The notes: generated by a model not told the origin, from the sequence alone. A DNA stretch of 64,000 bases from Platycnemis pennipes (GCA_933228895.1 OW121846.1:41682107-41746106); one strand, 5' to 3'; positions 30,214-41,136 are shown, numbered from the stretch's first letter. Numbers and translations: made by a program.

Positions 30214-30715
30214 AAAAGAATTTTAGTGAAAAAATTAATCTTCTAACCTCAACCATTCACTAATGAATCAAAAATTAAAATAATCAAAAAGGTGACGCCC
30301 ACCGAAGAAGTTGCTTTGATATCATTGACGTCATTTCCCTCCCGTCCTTGACTGCTTTCGGGGGGAAGGGAAGGGAGAGGAGGGGGGTTCTCGGAAGGTC
30401 TGCCCAAACAACTCCTGTCGCAATCGCTCCTATTGGCAGAGTCAGCTGTGTCCCCCCCCCTTTGCGAAAAGACGAAGTAGCTTCGCGGGCTCAGCTGTGA
30501 TTGGACGAAGTCAATGACGTCAGAGGCTGCACTATGCCCACTTTTCCGAAAGTGTCAAAAACATCAGTTTTTCCCCACTGTGAAAGTGGGGAAATAACCT
30601 CAACTTATATTATACTTAAACTACTTACTTAAATAACCCCAAATAACAAAGTAACTCAAGAAATAATCGACGAATCAAAAAACGGAAAAAAACGGGTATT
30701 TTTATTTGGCTAACT
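30122..30715 (-). repeat. CpG-rich dispersed repeat, copy 1
   Basis: Inverted relative to 60290-60796. Shared blocks include CGGTTCCGAG-type sequence, AGAAGATTAATTTTTTCACT, GGTGGGCGTCACCTTTT-like sequence, the CCTTCCGAGAACCCCCCTCC block, the CAATCACRRCTGAGCCCGCG block and CCGTTTTTTGATCCGTC-like sequence. This copy contains two TGACGTCA-type sites (about 30334 and 30515). It has a local insertion with a GTGGGGAAA / TTTCCCCAC-type hairpin near 30570-30595 that is absent from the other copy. CpG density and CRE-like motifs suggest the promoter or 5' UTR of a transposable element. Element class unknown. Confidence 0.65.
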
Positions 30716-32735
30716 ATCAGAACCCGAAGTAAAAATATGGTAAACGACCCCATTACTTTAAAATGCGTCGGCAGCGGTCACTACTGAGTTTCTCCTCAGG
30801 AACCTGACACATGTGCGGCAGTTAAAGCATGTTTTTCAGGCCCTTAGTTTTTCTCCAGTTCTTATAACTTTCGTCGGACGATTCAGGCATTTAAGTGCTC
30901 TGCCGTGAATGTTTATACGGCGCAAGGAGTTACATTGTTCTTAGGTCTTTATCTTATAGTTATTATATACTATATTTCTCTTATAGTATATTAGATTCTC
31001 ACTGATAAATATCTTAATGATCACGGTCCATTTAAGATGAGAACCGTTCTAGTACTAATTGTTTAATTAGGTTTAAAGTGCGAGAAGACCTCCTTACTTA
31101 GCCTTTAGAGGAAAAATAGTGTGATAAATTCAAAATAATAATTTTGAAGGTCACTAGTGTCTTTTCCCTGGCGATCGAATCGAGTGGTATTATGACGTTA
31201 CCTTTGTGCTTGGTTGGATGTAAACAGTTCTAAAAAATGTTGTTTCATATTCAAAGTCCTTTGTTAGTAACTGATATGTTAGTAATTTGCTACCAGACGT
31301 TTATAAATACTTAAGGAGGATTTTTTCGTAAATGGTTAACTAGACTAGACTTTAATGATGTTTATGGCAACAGGCGTAGGTATTTCACTTGCTAGTTAGT
31401 ATTTTGGAAGGAAATATCTTCAGCATCAAGATAGTAGGACGGAGAATTGCCCTGGCCTAACAAACAAAGGTTTAACCGTAGAAGAGAACTGATCGTTAAG
31501 TAGAAACGTAAAGTAAGGACTCGTGATAAGTTTAATGCGGAGCGTGTCATGCACCGTGGTGCAGAAAAATGGACTTATGGGAAAGAGCATCAAAGCAGCC
31601 ATAGGGCTGTTAACGAATTGAACTGTCTAAGCCCACAATATTTGGAATTTATCCATGTATAAAAAACGAATAACTTTGTGAATTCCACTCCAACATAAAT
31701 TTTAGGCATCACCAAGGTTTTGGCACTTATACCATGATGAAGATGCTCTTTCGAGATGATGGCACGTGCTGCCAAAATTATATCGCGATTAAATTATTTT
31801 TTGAGTGGCATTCACATAGTTATTTGTTTTTTCCTTCCATATGGCTTTGAAACTGCGAAAAAAGTGCGCGTGGACTTTAATAGTGAACCTCAGTACGTTA
31901 ATTGCTTATTATGCTTAGAGAATTCTCATCAATAAATCCTAGGATATCCTAAAATCATACTGTTTAACGTTCATATAGCATTATAAAATTATGTCCGATT
32001 CAATCGGCTAATGCTATTATATTATCTAACAATCCTTAAATGGAATTTTCCTAATAATAATAGCCATCCTGGACGTTTTAATAGAGATATAGCTTTTGAA
32101 CACAAACATTCATTACTGTTGATTTTTACCTAATAAAAATAATGTATTTACCGATAGTACTTATAATTGCTTATTATTACTCTAACGGCAATAAATTATA
32201 TTTGTACCGTATTTAAATCTGGATATTCATTATCGCTTCACAGTTCCAAGGAGAGTGGTGATTTCCTGATTTCATACGGGCTAACCATACAACACTGGCA
32301 TTAATTACCACTTAAAACGACCATTTGAATGAAATTTCGGGGTCACCGTTCAGTTCTGGATTTTTCTGAAGCATGAATGCAATAGGCGGGAGTGATCAAT
32401 TATTAGTGAGTTTCAATCAAAAAGCGGACGAGGGAAGCATTTTTTTACCCACTAACCAAAATGTTGAGATTTCATTTAACAGATGTTTTTTACTGTCATC
32501 TAATTCACTTTCTGAACTGTAGCCACACTTCTCCTCACCACATTAATTATAGAACTGGGATGTTTGGTATTACTTTATATGATTATATAATTGGAATCAA
32601 AAGTCCTCGATTGTAATATTTATCGAATTAATGATCAAGCTTTGTTATAAAGCACTTTTAATTATCATGAGTCATGCCTCAGTAAACTTCGCGTGACTAA
32701 CGAATTAAATGCCAAATTCGATCATCTCCAATCAG
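30716..32735. other. Two kb without a recognised feature
   Basis: AT-rich, stops in all frames, no SINE or tail seen. Confidence 0.55.
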
Positions 32736-32737
32736 GA

Positions 32738-33048
32738 GGGTAGTGAGGGGGCGGTACGCCGGGGGAGGCCAAAGCTAAGGTCATTTGCTAATTTTGTTGC
32801 GTGGGCTATTGGGTAGGGGAAGGAACTTTTCGAGGAATGGAGGAAGGGTGAAAATAAAAATGGCGTCGGCATTAAAAGTCGCCAATGGGTCCACGGTATA
32901 ACGTCCCATCCGACGGACGGAGCAATAAGGCTCCAAACAGATGGGAAGCGATATGCTAATGAAAAATCTCTACCGTTACTGGGAATTGAACCCGATACCT
33001 TAGAATTGGTATCCCGCACTCTAATCACCTCACTAAAACGATCCGATA
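32738..33048 (-). repeat. tRNA-derived SINE, family 1
   Basis: Body blocks GGAGGAAGGGTGAAAATA, GGCGTCGGCATTAAAAGTCG, GGGTCCACGG and CGTCCCATCCGACGGACGG, then a tRNA-like end whose minus-strand reading has a B box GGTTCAATTCCC. The best preserved member of this family in the window. Confidence 0.7.
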
Positions 33049-33553
33049 GAAAGGATTATGAAGGATTCCGATGATTTCGTGTTCATGAATATTGCGCTGC
33101 CTATACCACACCGAATAAGGCCCCGATTTTATCTTAGCGAATAAAGTGTTAGCTGATCTAAATAAAAATATTTCATAAATGAACTGCTCCTATGCATCAA
33201 TTCGTGGCCATTGATGTGAATTCGATTACGGTCTTGGTATGAATAATGTGTTTGTCTTAGGATTAAGTAAGTTAGGTGCGGTTTAACCTTAATCGTTGTC
33301 TAGGTTAACCGTAGAGAAGCTAAATTAACTATTATCACTAAAGTCTATGCGGTTATCACGTTGGTGCGGTGACGGGAATGCTGACTTCCAATCCGAGGAC
33401 ACGAACCCGAAGGTTGTCCTTTGATAGGTGAGGTAGAGCTCACCCCGTACTAAGCCATTGGCGTGTGAAATTCACACACTCAGGGTAGGCGGGCCAGTTC
33501 CTTTTCCTGGGCCAAGTTCTGACATGCAGAAAATAGAGTCGTGAGGATTTTAG
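33049..33553. other. No gene recognised
   Basis: Possibly another decayed SINE near 33380-33430 (ACACGAACCCGAAGG), otherwise nothing. Confidence 0.4.
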
Positions 33554-33647
33554 GTGGGGGTGTCCAGAATGGCTCTTGCTGGGAATTTGAACCCGGGACC
33601 CTCCGGTCATCAGCTCAGCGCTCTACCCACTAAGCCACCACACCCCC
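33554..33647 (-). repeat. tRNA-like SINE head with strong A and B boxes
   Basis: On the minus strand: GGGGGTGTGGTGGCTTAGTG, then GGTAGAGCGCTGAGC, then CCCGGGTTCAAATTCC, ending GGACACCCCC. A box TGGCTTAGTGG and B box GGTTCAAATTC are close to consensus, and the ends GGGGGTGT/ACACCCCC pair. The length (94 nt) and the imperfect T stem and D stem exclude a normal tRNA, so I read it as a young SINE head or tRNA pseudogene. Confidence 0.6.
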
Positions 33648-33879
33648 TTTTTTCACGGAATCCTACCTATATCAAAATATCCACCTGTACTCTCTGGAGC
33701 AAATGGTTTCATCTGTAGGTCATCTACAGATACGAAACAACCAAAACTAACCGTATTAATGCACCGCTTTGTCATGCTTAAACTAGTTCAAAAACTTACC
33801 AAGATACGTTTGAAGATAAAATACAGTAAGCTACATTTTTTCTACTCCTTTGTGCTTTATATAGCCCTCAGATCTTTGA

Positions 33880-34170
33880 TATATTGTCGTACTGATAGAT
33901 TCAAAATGTCATTTTTCCCCCGTACAATGAGAGAACAGAATAGGCAGTATAGCAAAGGGATAGGTAGGGGAAATATTTTAGAGTAGTCTGTAGTGCACGA
34001 TGCATGATAACAACCAATCCCTTTGTACTATGTAGATGCTAAAAACCTAGTTGCCTGAGACCCTATAGTAGCATATTAAAATTTTTATAGCGGATGCTTG
34101 ATGATCTTCATCCCCTGCCACACACCCTCGCGGTGGCTTGTAGGGTATCGTGTAGGTGTAGATCTTCTGC
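33880..34170 (+). mobile_element. Non-LTR lineage A 3' copy
   Basis: Starts at CRTDRFKMSFFPRTMREQN and reads through RQYSKGIGRGNILE to a stop (TAG), then the A 3' UTR (CCTGAGACCCTATAGTAG) and CCCCTGCCACACACCCTCGC, GGTGGCTTGTAGGGTATCG, ending TGTAGGTGTAGAT. The 3' coding end is intact, so this copy gives a good C-terminus for lineage A: FKMSFFPRT...GNILE-stop. Confidence 0.8.
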
Positions 34171-34240
34171 AAGCTTCCTCATTTTTCATTCTACCCATCC
34201 GTAATATCTTTAGCCTTCCACGCAGAACTAATTTTGAAAG

Positions 34241-35555
34241 TGTTGGGGGATGCGCGGCGACCTCCCAGTAATAGAGCTAATACAGATATTTTCGCGGCAC
34301 AGCAAGAAGACGAGGTAATTAATAAACTACGATATTACGTCAAAGAAGGGTGGCCCGGGAGTAAAGGAGAAGTTCGTCCAGAGGCAAGGTCATTGGAATA
34401 CCAAGTCTACTTGGCGGAGGCCAACGGATTGCTCATGCAAGGAAATCGGCTGGTCATCCCGAGGTCGTTTCGCCAAGATTTGCTGTCGAGATTACACCGA
34501 GGGTATCCTGGGATAGTAAAATGTAGGGAACGAGCATTTGGTGGCCAAAAATTTCGCCAGAAATTTTTGGCCACCAAATTAGAAATATGGTCAAAGGTGT
34601 AAGGAATGCGTGGAAAACCGTCCAAAGGTAATATGACGGGAGACGACCACTTATCCCGTTTGATCCTCCAGGACGCCCCTGGGAAAAAGTAGCCATGGAT
34701 ATTCTAAGGGAAGAGAGTACCTGGTGGTAATTAATTATTTTTCAAGATATTCGGAAGTAGCTTCACTGAACTTGACAACGGTGACAGTCATTATTGGGGA
34801 AAGAAAGGCAATAATTGCACGGTTTGGTATTCCGGAGGAGGTGAGAACGAATGACGGTCCGCAATTTCGAGGATAATTCAAACAATTCGCCAAAGATTAT
34901 AATTTTAGCCTAGTTACCAGTAGTCCTTATCATGCACGGAGTAATGGAGAGGTGGAAGCTGGAGTGCGGATAGTTAAAAATATTTTACCTAAGGAGAAAG
35001 ACCCTAATCTTGGCCTTTTAGTTTATAGAACCACGCCGCTGGAAACTGGTCACAGCCCAGTCTATTATTAATGGGACGTAAGGACTAATATTCCAGTGGT
35101 AAGAAGGCGCTGGAACCAAAATGGCCCAATCTGAAGGAGGAAAGGAAAAGATAGGAGACTACGAAAAGGAAAGACTAAATCCGATTTCACCATGCCAGCA
35201 AGCTCGGGGCTTGACGGAGCGCACTGACTGCCCGGGGATCGCGTTTGGATGGTGGATAGGAAAGACATTAGGACGATTAGGCGAAGAAGGGAGAAGATCA
35301 GCGGTCCTACGACGTAATAACAACCGAGGGGGAGTCCCGGAGAAATTGGGCCTATCTAGTCCTCGCCCCGAGAGAGCAACATTATAGTGGCGAGAGCCAA
35401 AACACCGCACCAAATGAAGGAGACCAGACGTCAACGACAGCCAACCGTGGGAGAGAATGAGTACGGCGAAGTTGCTACGGAAGGAGAAGCAGACCTCCGA
35501 AAGATTGCGGGACTTGCGCGGCAAAGACGGTGGCGGCGATTAAACAAGGGAAGGG
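34241..35555 (+). pseudogene. Gypsy-type LTR retrotransposon, integrase region, degenerate
   Basis: TGTTGGGGGATGCGCGG at 34241 repeats the start of the 3' LTR at 35556 and is followed directly by integrase sequence. Readable blocks: the zinc-binding region RLHRGYPGIVKC (the second His is Tyr, so HHCC is damaged), the core TTVTVIIGERKAIIARFGIP, NDGPQF, SSPYHARSNGEVEAGVRIVK and PLETGHSPVYY. The D..D..E residues can be traced, but frameshifts and stops (34600, 34690, 34875 and others) break it. A perfect 18-bp inverted repeat (34537-34578) replaces part of the zinc domain. Gag, protease, reverse transcriptase and the rest of the 5' LTR are missing. Confidence 0.8.
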
Positions 35556-35880
35556 TGTTGGGGGATGCGCGGCGACCTCCCAGTCGAGTGGCTCTTTCTG
35601 GTCCCATTCCTTCTCCCTTCCTCCCCCACATCCCACGGGAAGGATCTCCACTCCCCCGTCTCGCTTCCAGGAGAAGCTTCGAGATGCCTGCACCGGCCGG
35701 GGGATGTAAAAGCGAGTGCGCGCCGGGACCGACAGAGAGACGGAGACCTAGCCGGCGCCCGTGAAAGTGCCCGTACAGAATACCAAATTGCACCCGTGGA
35801 AAAGAAAATCCTTTACTTAAGGAAAGCTCATGTTATTATTAAACGCAACGGAAAGGTACCTTCCTATCACATTTAGGTCA
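35556..35880 (+). mobile_element. 3' LTR of the Gypsy-type element (3' end uncertain)
   Basis: A polypurine tract AAACAAGGGAAGGG lies directly before TGTTGGGGGATGCGCGGCGA, the classic boundary of a 3' LTR beginning TG. The first 29 bases are identical to 34241-34269. The LTR is GC-rich to about 35770, then AT-richer. The CA terminus could not be fixed because the matching 5' LTR is deleted. Confidence 0.65.
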
Positions 35881-36084
35881 CTTCTCTGAAGGTGCTTGTC
35901 TCTGAACCATGGAGTGCGTGAATATGATACGATGACTTTTCCATGCTGTTCCCTTGTTTTTAACTGCATCCTCTCTGAGCAGGGTAATTAAAATTCAAAA
36001 TTAAAGTTGTCTTTATTTAACCTACGAATTTAAGACTGTCAACTCCTCTCTTTTGCAATTATTAGATTACGCAATCACAAATAT

Positions 36085-36180
36085 CCATGCCCCAGGCAGA
36101 AAAAATCCTCCCCGGACGGGATTCAAACCCGCGACCCTGCGATTGTAAAGTAAGAATTTGCTCCTCCGCCACCGGGACTG
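36085..36180 (-). repeat. tRNA-derived SINE head
   Basis: Minus strand: CCGGTGGCGGAGGAGCAAAT, then a B box GGTTTGAATCCCGTCCGGG. The A box is weak. Confidence 0.5.
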
Positions 36181-36212
36181 GAGTGATGACCATTTATCTA
36201 GAGCCTTATACA

Positions 36213-36285
36213 GGGTGCGGCAACATAACTTCATTTTTTATATGGATATATCCATGTAAAAAAGGAAGTTATGTTGCCGCACCCC
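36213..36285. repeat. Hairpin miniature element
   Basis: GGGTGCGGCAACATAACTTC and its exact complement GAAGTTATGTTGCCGCACCC, separated by about 30 bases with a further short palindrome. Arms of 20 bp without mismatch indicate a recent or maintained structure. Confidence 0.75.
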
Positions 36286-36289
36286 ATAT

Positions 36290-37005
36290 AATATCGTTCT
36301 CAGCTCACGTCAACCCCGGGTATCGAAGGCTTCTATTTTTTCATCATCAGCTGCAGTCAGATCCGCTCTCTTATTTGTAATTGAATCCCTGGTGTACCTT
36401 GTGGGCTGATGAGTGCAGCCCTAAGTCCTGTCCTTAGGCTGAATTTTGTTGCTGCGAGTTTCCTCACAAACTCAGTAAAGTAGAAGCTGAGGCACTTGCG
36501 TGAAACTTGGCTTGTGAAAGGAGGTTGCGTTGGATGAACTACGCTTATGCGTTGGGGAGCTTGTGAAAAAAACTAGGTCACACGCTCACGGACGAGCTTG
36601 GCAACGGGAGCAAATGTTGCAGCAAATGAAGAATTAAATGGGCAATCTATGCGACAAGCTGGATGAAATAATAAGGAACATTAGAAAGTAAACAATTATT
36701 TCTAACTCATTTCTAAAGGAGAATTTATTAACATCTATTGAGTGCTCTTCAAGCCATTTCGAGGGTGTGCAGCTGGGGACGAATAATCACCGAATATGCA
36801 TCTGTTCTGAGCAGAGTACTTAAAATTAAAAATTAAACTTTTCTTTTGTACTTGCACAGGAACTTAAAGTGCTACTCTATTATAGATTATTATTAATTTT
36901 AATGCGAAACGTACAGTGTAAAGTTTAATTCGTAAAATTCATGCAGGGAAATATCAAAGAAGATACAATATGATTTGCATATTTTAAGTTTCAAGGAGAT
37001 TTACC
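36290..37005. other. No gene; decayed tail at 36735-36800
   Basis: CTCTTCAAGCCATTTCGAGG, GTGTGCAGCTGGGGACGAA resembles a minus-strand lineage A tail. Nothing else is recognised. Confidence 0.45.
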
Positions 37006-37012
37006 AAAACGC

Positions 37013-37471
37013 CTAAGTTTTGTGAAGAGCAGGATAATACCCAGGCCGTGTTCTCTCTACCCTTCTTCCGTTCCTGTAAAAATTACACCTGTACCCCATT
37101 AACCACATATCCTTAGTGGCGTAAATTACCTCAGTGGCTGTAACCTCCCCAGTATAATTACTGCAGGTAAAATTGCCACTAATTTTACACGGAAAGAATG
37201 GCATTATAAACCTCTCATTGCATACCTTTTTCAAGAAGCCTGTGTTACATTTCCGCAGGATATTCAGCCTACTAAACAACCTACGAGTGATTCTCAACCG
37301 AATACTTTGAATAATTTGCACCCTATGAAATCTATCATAACTCCTTTTTACAAACCTGGCTGCTCTCCGCTGCACAATATGTAATTCAAAAATCAAACAC
37401 ACTTCACCTAGATCCCCAATGCTAGCTGAATATTTTATTTGTGGCCTATGTAGCAAATAGTAGTGCAGCAC
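37013..37471 (-). pseudogene. Non-LTR ORF2 C-terminus, third lineage (C)
   Basis: An open minus-strand frame of about 150 codons, with blocks homologous to the lineages A/B C-terminus but clearly diverged: HRPQIKYSASIGDLGE (usually RPHLEYAASVWDP), LHIVQRRAARFVKRSYDR, then FSRLNILRKCNTG and ERFIMPFFP. The C-terminal 50 residues (GNFTCSNYTGEVTATEV and beyond) have no counterpart in A or B. The frame starts at a non-ATG codon and lacks the catalytic domain, so it is a truncated relic. The absence of stops over 450 bp makes it younger or less damaged than its neighbours. Confidence 0.65.
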
Positions 37472-37479
37472 ATTTGTAT

Positions 37480-38087
37480 TTTCATTATATTTTCCTTTGT
37501 TCTTTCAATACGGGTAATTTCCAGCAAATTATTTACCGATAGTGTTTTCCCCGCGACAGGTCTTCAGTTAACTTAGACACATAAGTACTTCACAGCTTCG
37601 GGCCTAACGAGTTTTGGCCATTTTTTTAAGGGATTGGTGCTCTTTGGTAGGTGAATAGGGAGATGATGTTATGACAGAGAGACTGTGCAAATAGAAGTCT
37701 TATTGATTTCCCACGCACCGTCTCACGACCACCGCACGAATAAAGCGGTTAGCTTTCCGTGAAAAGTTAATTTTTGAAGGCAGACAAATGTGGCATACGA
37801 CGTAATAACTTCATTCTGTAACTCTCCAGACGAAATTTGTGAAAGAAATGATGTCTATTTATGTGTACTCTTAGGATTTTTTTTTGTGAAATAAAATTCT
37901 GTGGAAGTGACTAAGAATGCTCATTAATAGACATCACAACCTTCCACCATGTCAATGCTTCCAACTTTGATTTTATTGTGAAAGAAACACCACCGGAGAA
38001 TTAAGACACAAGACTTCTTCAAATTTCCTGCTAAATCAATTTCCCCCTTCCCCCTCCTCTTTCTCTACCCTCTCCAACCAATCTACG
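37480..38087. other. No gene recognised
   Basis: AT-rich non-coding sequence. Confidence 0.5.
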
Positions 38088-38145
38088 GCTACATCTACAT
38101 TTTAGCGTGCAAGCCGCCACAAAGGCATATAGGTCACCAGCCTTG
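38088..38145 (-). repeat. Decayed non-LTR 3' tail
   Basis: GGCTACATCTACATTTTAGC, GTGCAAGCCGCCACAAAGG, a minus-strand A/B tail without element body. Confidence 0.5.
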
Positions 38146-38247
38146 AAGTTGACTTTAGGTTGAAGATAAAAACTTTCTTAATTTGTTTGTTTAATTAATA
38201 ATTAATATAATTGATAACTTCAGGCTTAACGATGTGAAACCGTTCCA

Positions 38248-38471
38248 TTACGGAAAATGAAATAAAACTTTGCTAGGTTCATTTTATGTTTAAATGGGAA
38301 CGACCAGGGATTCAAACGTAGAGTTACATCTTCAGGTCTAAGGGTTGTAAATCTCGTAATACTCGTAGTTACATCTTCACCTGAAGATGCAACTACACTA
38401 TGATACCTGGGTCGTGCCTATTTAAATATAAAGTGAACCTAACAAAGTTTTGTTATTTTATTTTCCATAAT
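38248..38471. mobile_element. Palindromic miniature element with ~57-bp arms
   Basis: Left arm TTACGGAAAATGAAATAAAA...GGGAACGACC and right arm GGTCGTGCC...ATTTTATTTTCCATAA are imperfect inverted repeats. Inside is a second inverted repeat, AGTTACATCTTCAGGT / ACCTGAAGATGCAACT. No coding sequence; family unknown. Confidence 0.65.
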
Positions 38472-38529
38472 TAATAATTAACCATGGTGATTTGAAAGAA
38501 TTTTACTTTTTGTGAGCTGTGGTCGTGTA

Positions 38530-38895
38530 TTGTGTGTGGGAAAATCGAATTCTTGTATCATTGAGTCCGTTGGTTGATCTTATATGTCACTGCTGTCGTC
38601 TATCTTGTTGATGTAATATGAGGGTAGAAATATATCAGCCGAGTTAGGTTCGAATTCGTAGGATTTGAATGTTTCAAGTTACTTAAATCTTGCGTACAAC
38701 CTTTTAGTCCCTATGATTTCCCAAACATGCTCTTTCAATAGCCGAGTGGACCTAGTAAATTGTTACAAAAGCGGTGTTTTTCTATCTTACTCGATCCCCG
38801 AATTGAATATTTATTCATTGAATTCTAAACGATTGCTCCGTACTCCAGATGAGGCCTTGCAATTAAGCAAACCAGATTCAGGTGTGACGAGGTGG
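38530..38895 (-). pseudogene. Non-LTR ORF2 C-terminal relic, lineage D
   Basis: On the minus strand ARPHLEYG (about 38865-38842) is the conserved RPHLEY block. After a gap come NHRD(stop)KRLYARFKLLET-type and FKSYEFEPNS-like residues in shifting frames, typical of the region after the reverse transcriptase in jockey/CR1-type ORF2. A diverged second copy of its 3' part lies at 53945-54110. Confidence 0.5.
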
Positions 38896-38908
38896 AAACG
38901 TTCCATAT

Positions 38909-39058
38909 TAACAGAAAGATATTGCAATTTTCCACAGAAGTAAAATGTATTGCGACTAGTTTCAATGTTACTACATTTGATTTGGTAATGATGTAGTAAC
39001 ATTGAAACTAGTCGCAATAAATTTTTACTTCTCTGGAAAATGCAATATCTTTCAGTTA
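38909..39058. repeat. Long hairpin, arms ~65 bp
   Basis: Left arm TTAACAGAAAGATATTGCA...GCGACTAGTTTCAATGTTAC and right arm GTAACATTGAAACTAGTCGC...TGCAATATCTTTCAGTTAA pair almost completely, with a loop of about 15 bases. If transcribed from either strand this would give an extended double-stranded RNA stem. Confidence 0.8.
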
Positions 39059-40220
39059 AATCAATCAGGCCTTACAAGTTCGAAATAGCATTTTCTTTTA
39101 CCTGTCAACCTAATTACCGTAATACAGTTCGTTTGACAAATGCCCGTCACTTTAGTGCTGTACCATAAGAATTTCGAGGATGATTCCCCCATGGTAGATT
39201 TGGGGTAACAGTGATGCCCATGTATTAAACTTATGTCTACTCCGCCAGCATCAAATTTTGAGGTTGGCTTAACTTTTTTTTGTGAGAAGTGTATTGCAGA
39301 ACATTTCTTATATATAATCTAGCCCACAGTCTTCACACCTAGAATTAATATAATTAAGATTGGTTGCGAGGGACTCATAGTTTTTTATTGCCAATTTCTC
39401 GATAGACAACCGCATCACCAGCAATATTATTTTAATCCTAAGATCGAGTGTATGTACGTGCTTGAGTGCTCGCTCTGTACCTTGGCAATGGACGAAATAA
39501 GGATTGGTTCATATAGAGCGCGAACGGAATACTAAGTTAATCGTTTATTTATTTCTACAACTATTCCCTGTTTCTCTCATGCTAAACACTGAACATTAAT
39601 CACATTTGCCTCCCTCCTTGTCTACGCCACCGATTTCAATAGACGAATACACAAAAGAGCAAGAGCAAAGCCTCAACCATTCAGTGCACAAAAGAGCAGC
39701 AAGTCCATTTTAATTAACGTCCTTCAACTCTCCGTATCGTTGCCATTATTGTTGTAAGCTCCTTTTCTTGGCAGCCTTCCGAATAGGAATGTAATGTGAA
39801 AGAAGTAAACTGGTTGGGATCCTTTTTTTGATTTGAAAGTCGGCTACTTCCGCGAGTGCCTGCCTCTACTCTTCCATCGCCTTCAATGAGTGATGTACTA
39901 CATTAACGAGGGCAGTTACATAAATTGGTCATTACTTTTGGGAGCAGAAAGTGGCAAATACATGTATTATTGATGAGTCCGTGATGGTAAAAATGCAAAA
40001 TGCTCGACTCTAAAAAAGATAAGTTCGTTTTCCTGAATGTGATATCTCATTAATTTCATACTGCGACTTAATTCCTATTTCATGGCACGATGCTCACGGC
40101 AGCATGTTATATTATAATATTTTAGGCTGGTGGCATGTTTGTAGATAAATGATTGGTGGGTAAATGTTCAAGAAACAGAAATGTTATGAAATAATTTTCT
40201 CAAAGGTTTCTGGCGTATAT
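39059..40220. other. No gene recognised
   Basis: Non-coding; no motif seen. Confidence 0.5.
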
Positions 40221-40224
40221 TTAC

Positions 40225-40300
40225 GAGTCCTGAGGCCGTAGCTGAATGTAGAGAGAATCATTTATGAAGATACGGGATCAGAATCCTACATCCGGTATCT
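40225..40300 (+). repeat. Possible tRNA-derived SINE head
   Basis: GAGGCCGTAGCTGAATGTAG (A-box-like) and GGGATCAGAATCC (B-box-like). It runs directly into the segment duplicated at 41321-41355. Confidence 0.35.
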
Positions 40301-40659
40301 TTCTTTTCTGGTGCTTTTCTCAGCAATGCATTCCCTAGTCTTCTATACAGATATTATTTTTAGATCCAATCGCTAAACTCATGAAAAGTTATTCGATATC
40401 ATTTCCACTCTCTTATTTGCAATTTTAGGCTTCCCTTCACGTACTGTTCCTTTCCTCCCCAGTGCCTGGAATTTTCCCCTTCTCCAGCGGGGAAACTGAC
40501 TGATCGGTGCGGACGCAGACTCGGGGTTACTAATTCATTTAAGTGAACCTCGGCGCTGTAAGGCTGTGGCCCAGAGTGACATAGAGGGGGAGTGCGGCGT
40601 TAGGATTAAATTGCCCATGACCTGAACCTTGGGGAGGATCTTATATTTTGTGGGAGGGA

Positions 40660-40830
40660 TAATTACTTCTGTTAGTGTATACCTAATGCCTGGAAACCCA
40701 AAATTTGTGGGTTCGAATCCCGCCCAGCCATGGATGTTGTTTTGGTATTTGGATTAAGATCTTAGGTTAGACGATTCCATCTATCATTACCCCTTGGAGC
40801 GCCTAAAGCCCATGATGAATTCTACTCCGA
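40660..40830 (+). repeat. tRNA-derived SINE, family 2
   Basis: B box GGGTTCGAATCCCGCC followed by the body GATGTTGTTTTGGTATTTGG, ATTAAGATCTTAGGTTAGAC and ATTACCCCTTGGAGCGCC. Confidence 0.6.
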
Positions 40831-41027
40831 AACCAGCATTGACCCATTCACCATTGCCGATGATGCCCTTTTCGAACCGGGTTAAATATGGACGTCACTT
40901 CGACTGAACTTGATTTGACTCGACGCGGTTCCTGCCGAGGCGCTTCACCGTCTTGGTCATTATTATCGTTTGTCTTTGACTTGAGATTGGATAGACAGAG
41001 CGGTATAACTTGAGCCTTCAAATGAAT

Positions 41028-41136
41028 TCGCAGTGAAGGCAAAATTTGCAATTTACCACAGTTAAAAAAGGTACTATTTTAGCCAGAAGTTTGCTTTTAA
41101 CCTGTGGTAAATTGCAAATTTTGTCTTCATTGCGAT
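41028..41136. repeat. Hairpin, arms ~40 bp
   Basis: GCAGTGAAGGCAAAATTTGC and AATTTACCACAGTTAAAA pair with TTTTAACCTGTGGTAAATT and GCAAATTTTGTCTTCATTGC. The loop is about 27 bases. Confidence 0.75.

Noticed and set aside
33554..33647. tRNA gene on the minus strand
   Set aside because: A and B boxes are good and the ends pair, but the length is 94 nt and the T and D stems do not fold properly; SINE head or tRNA pseudogene.
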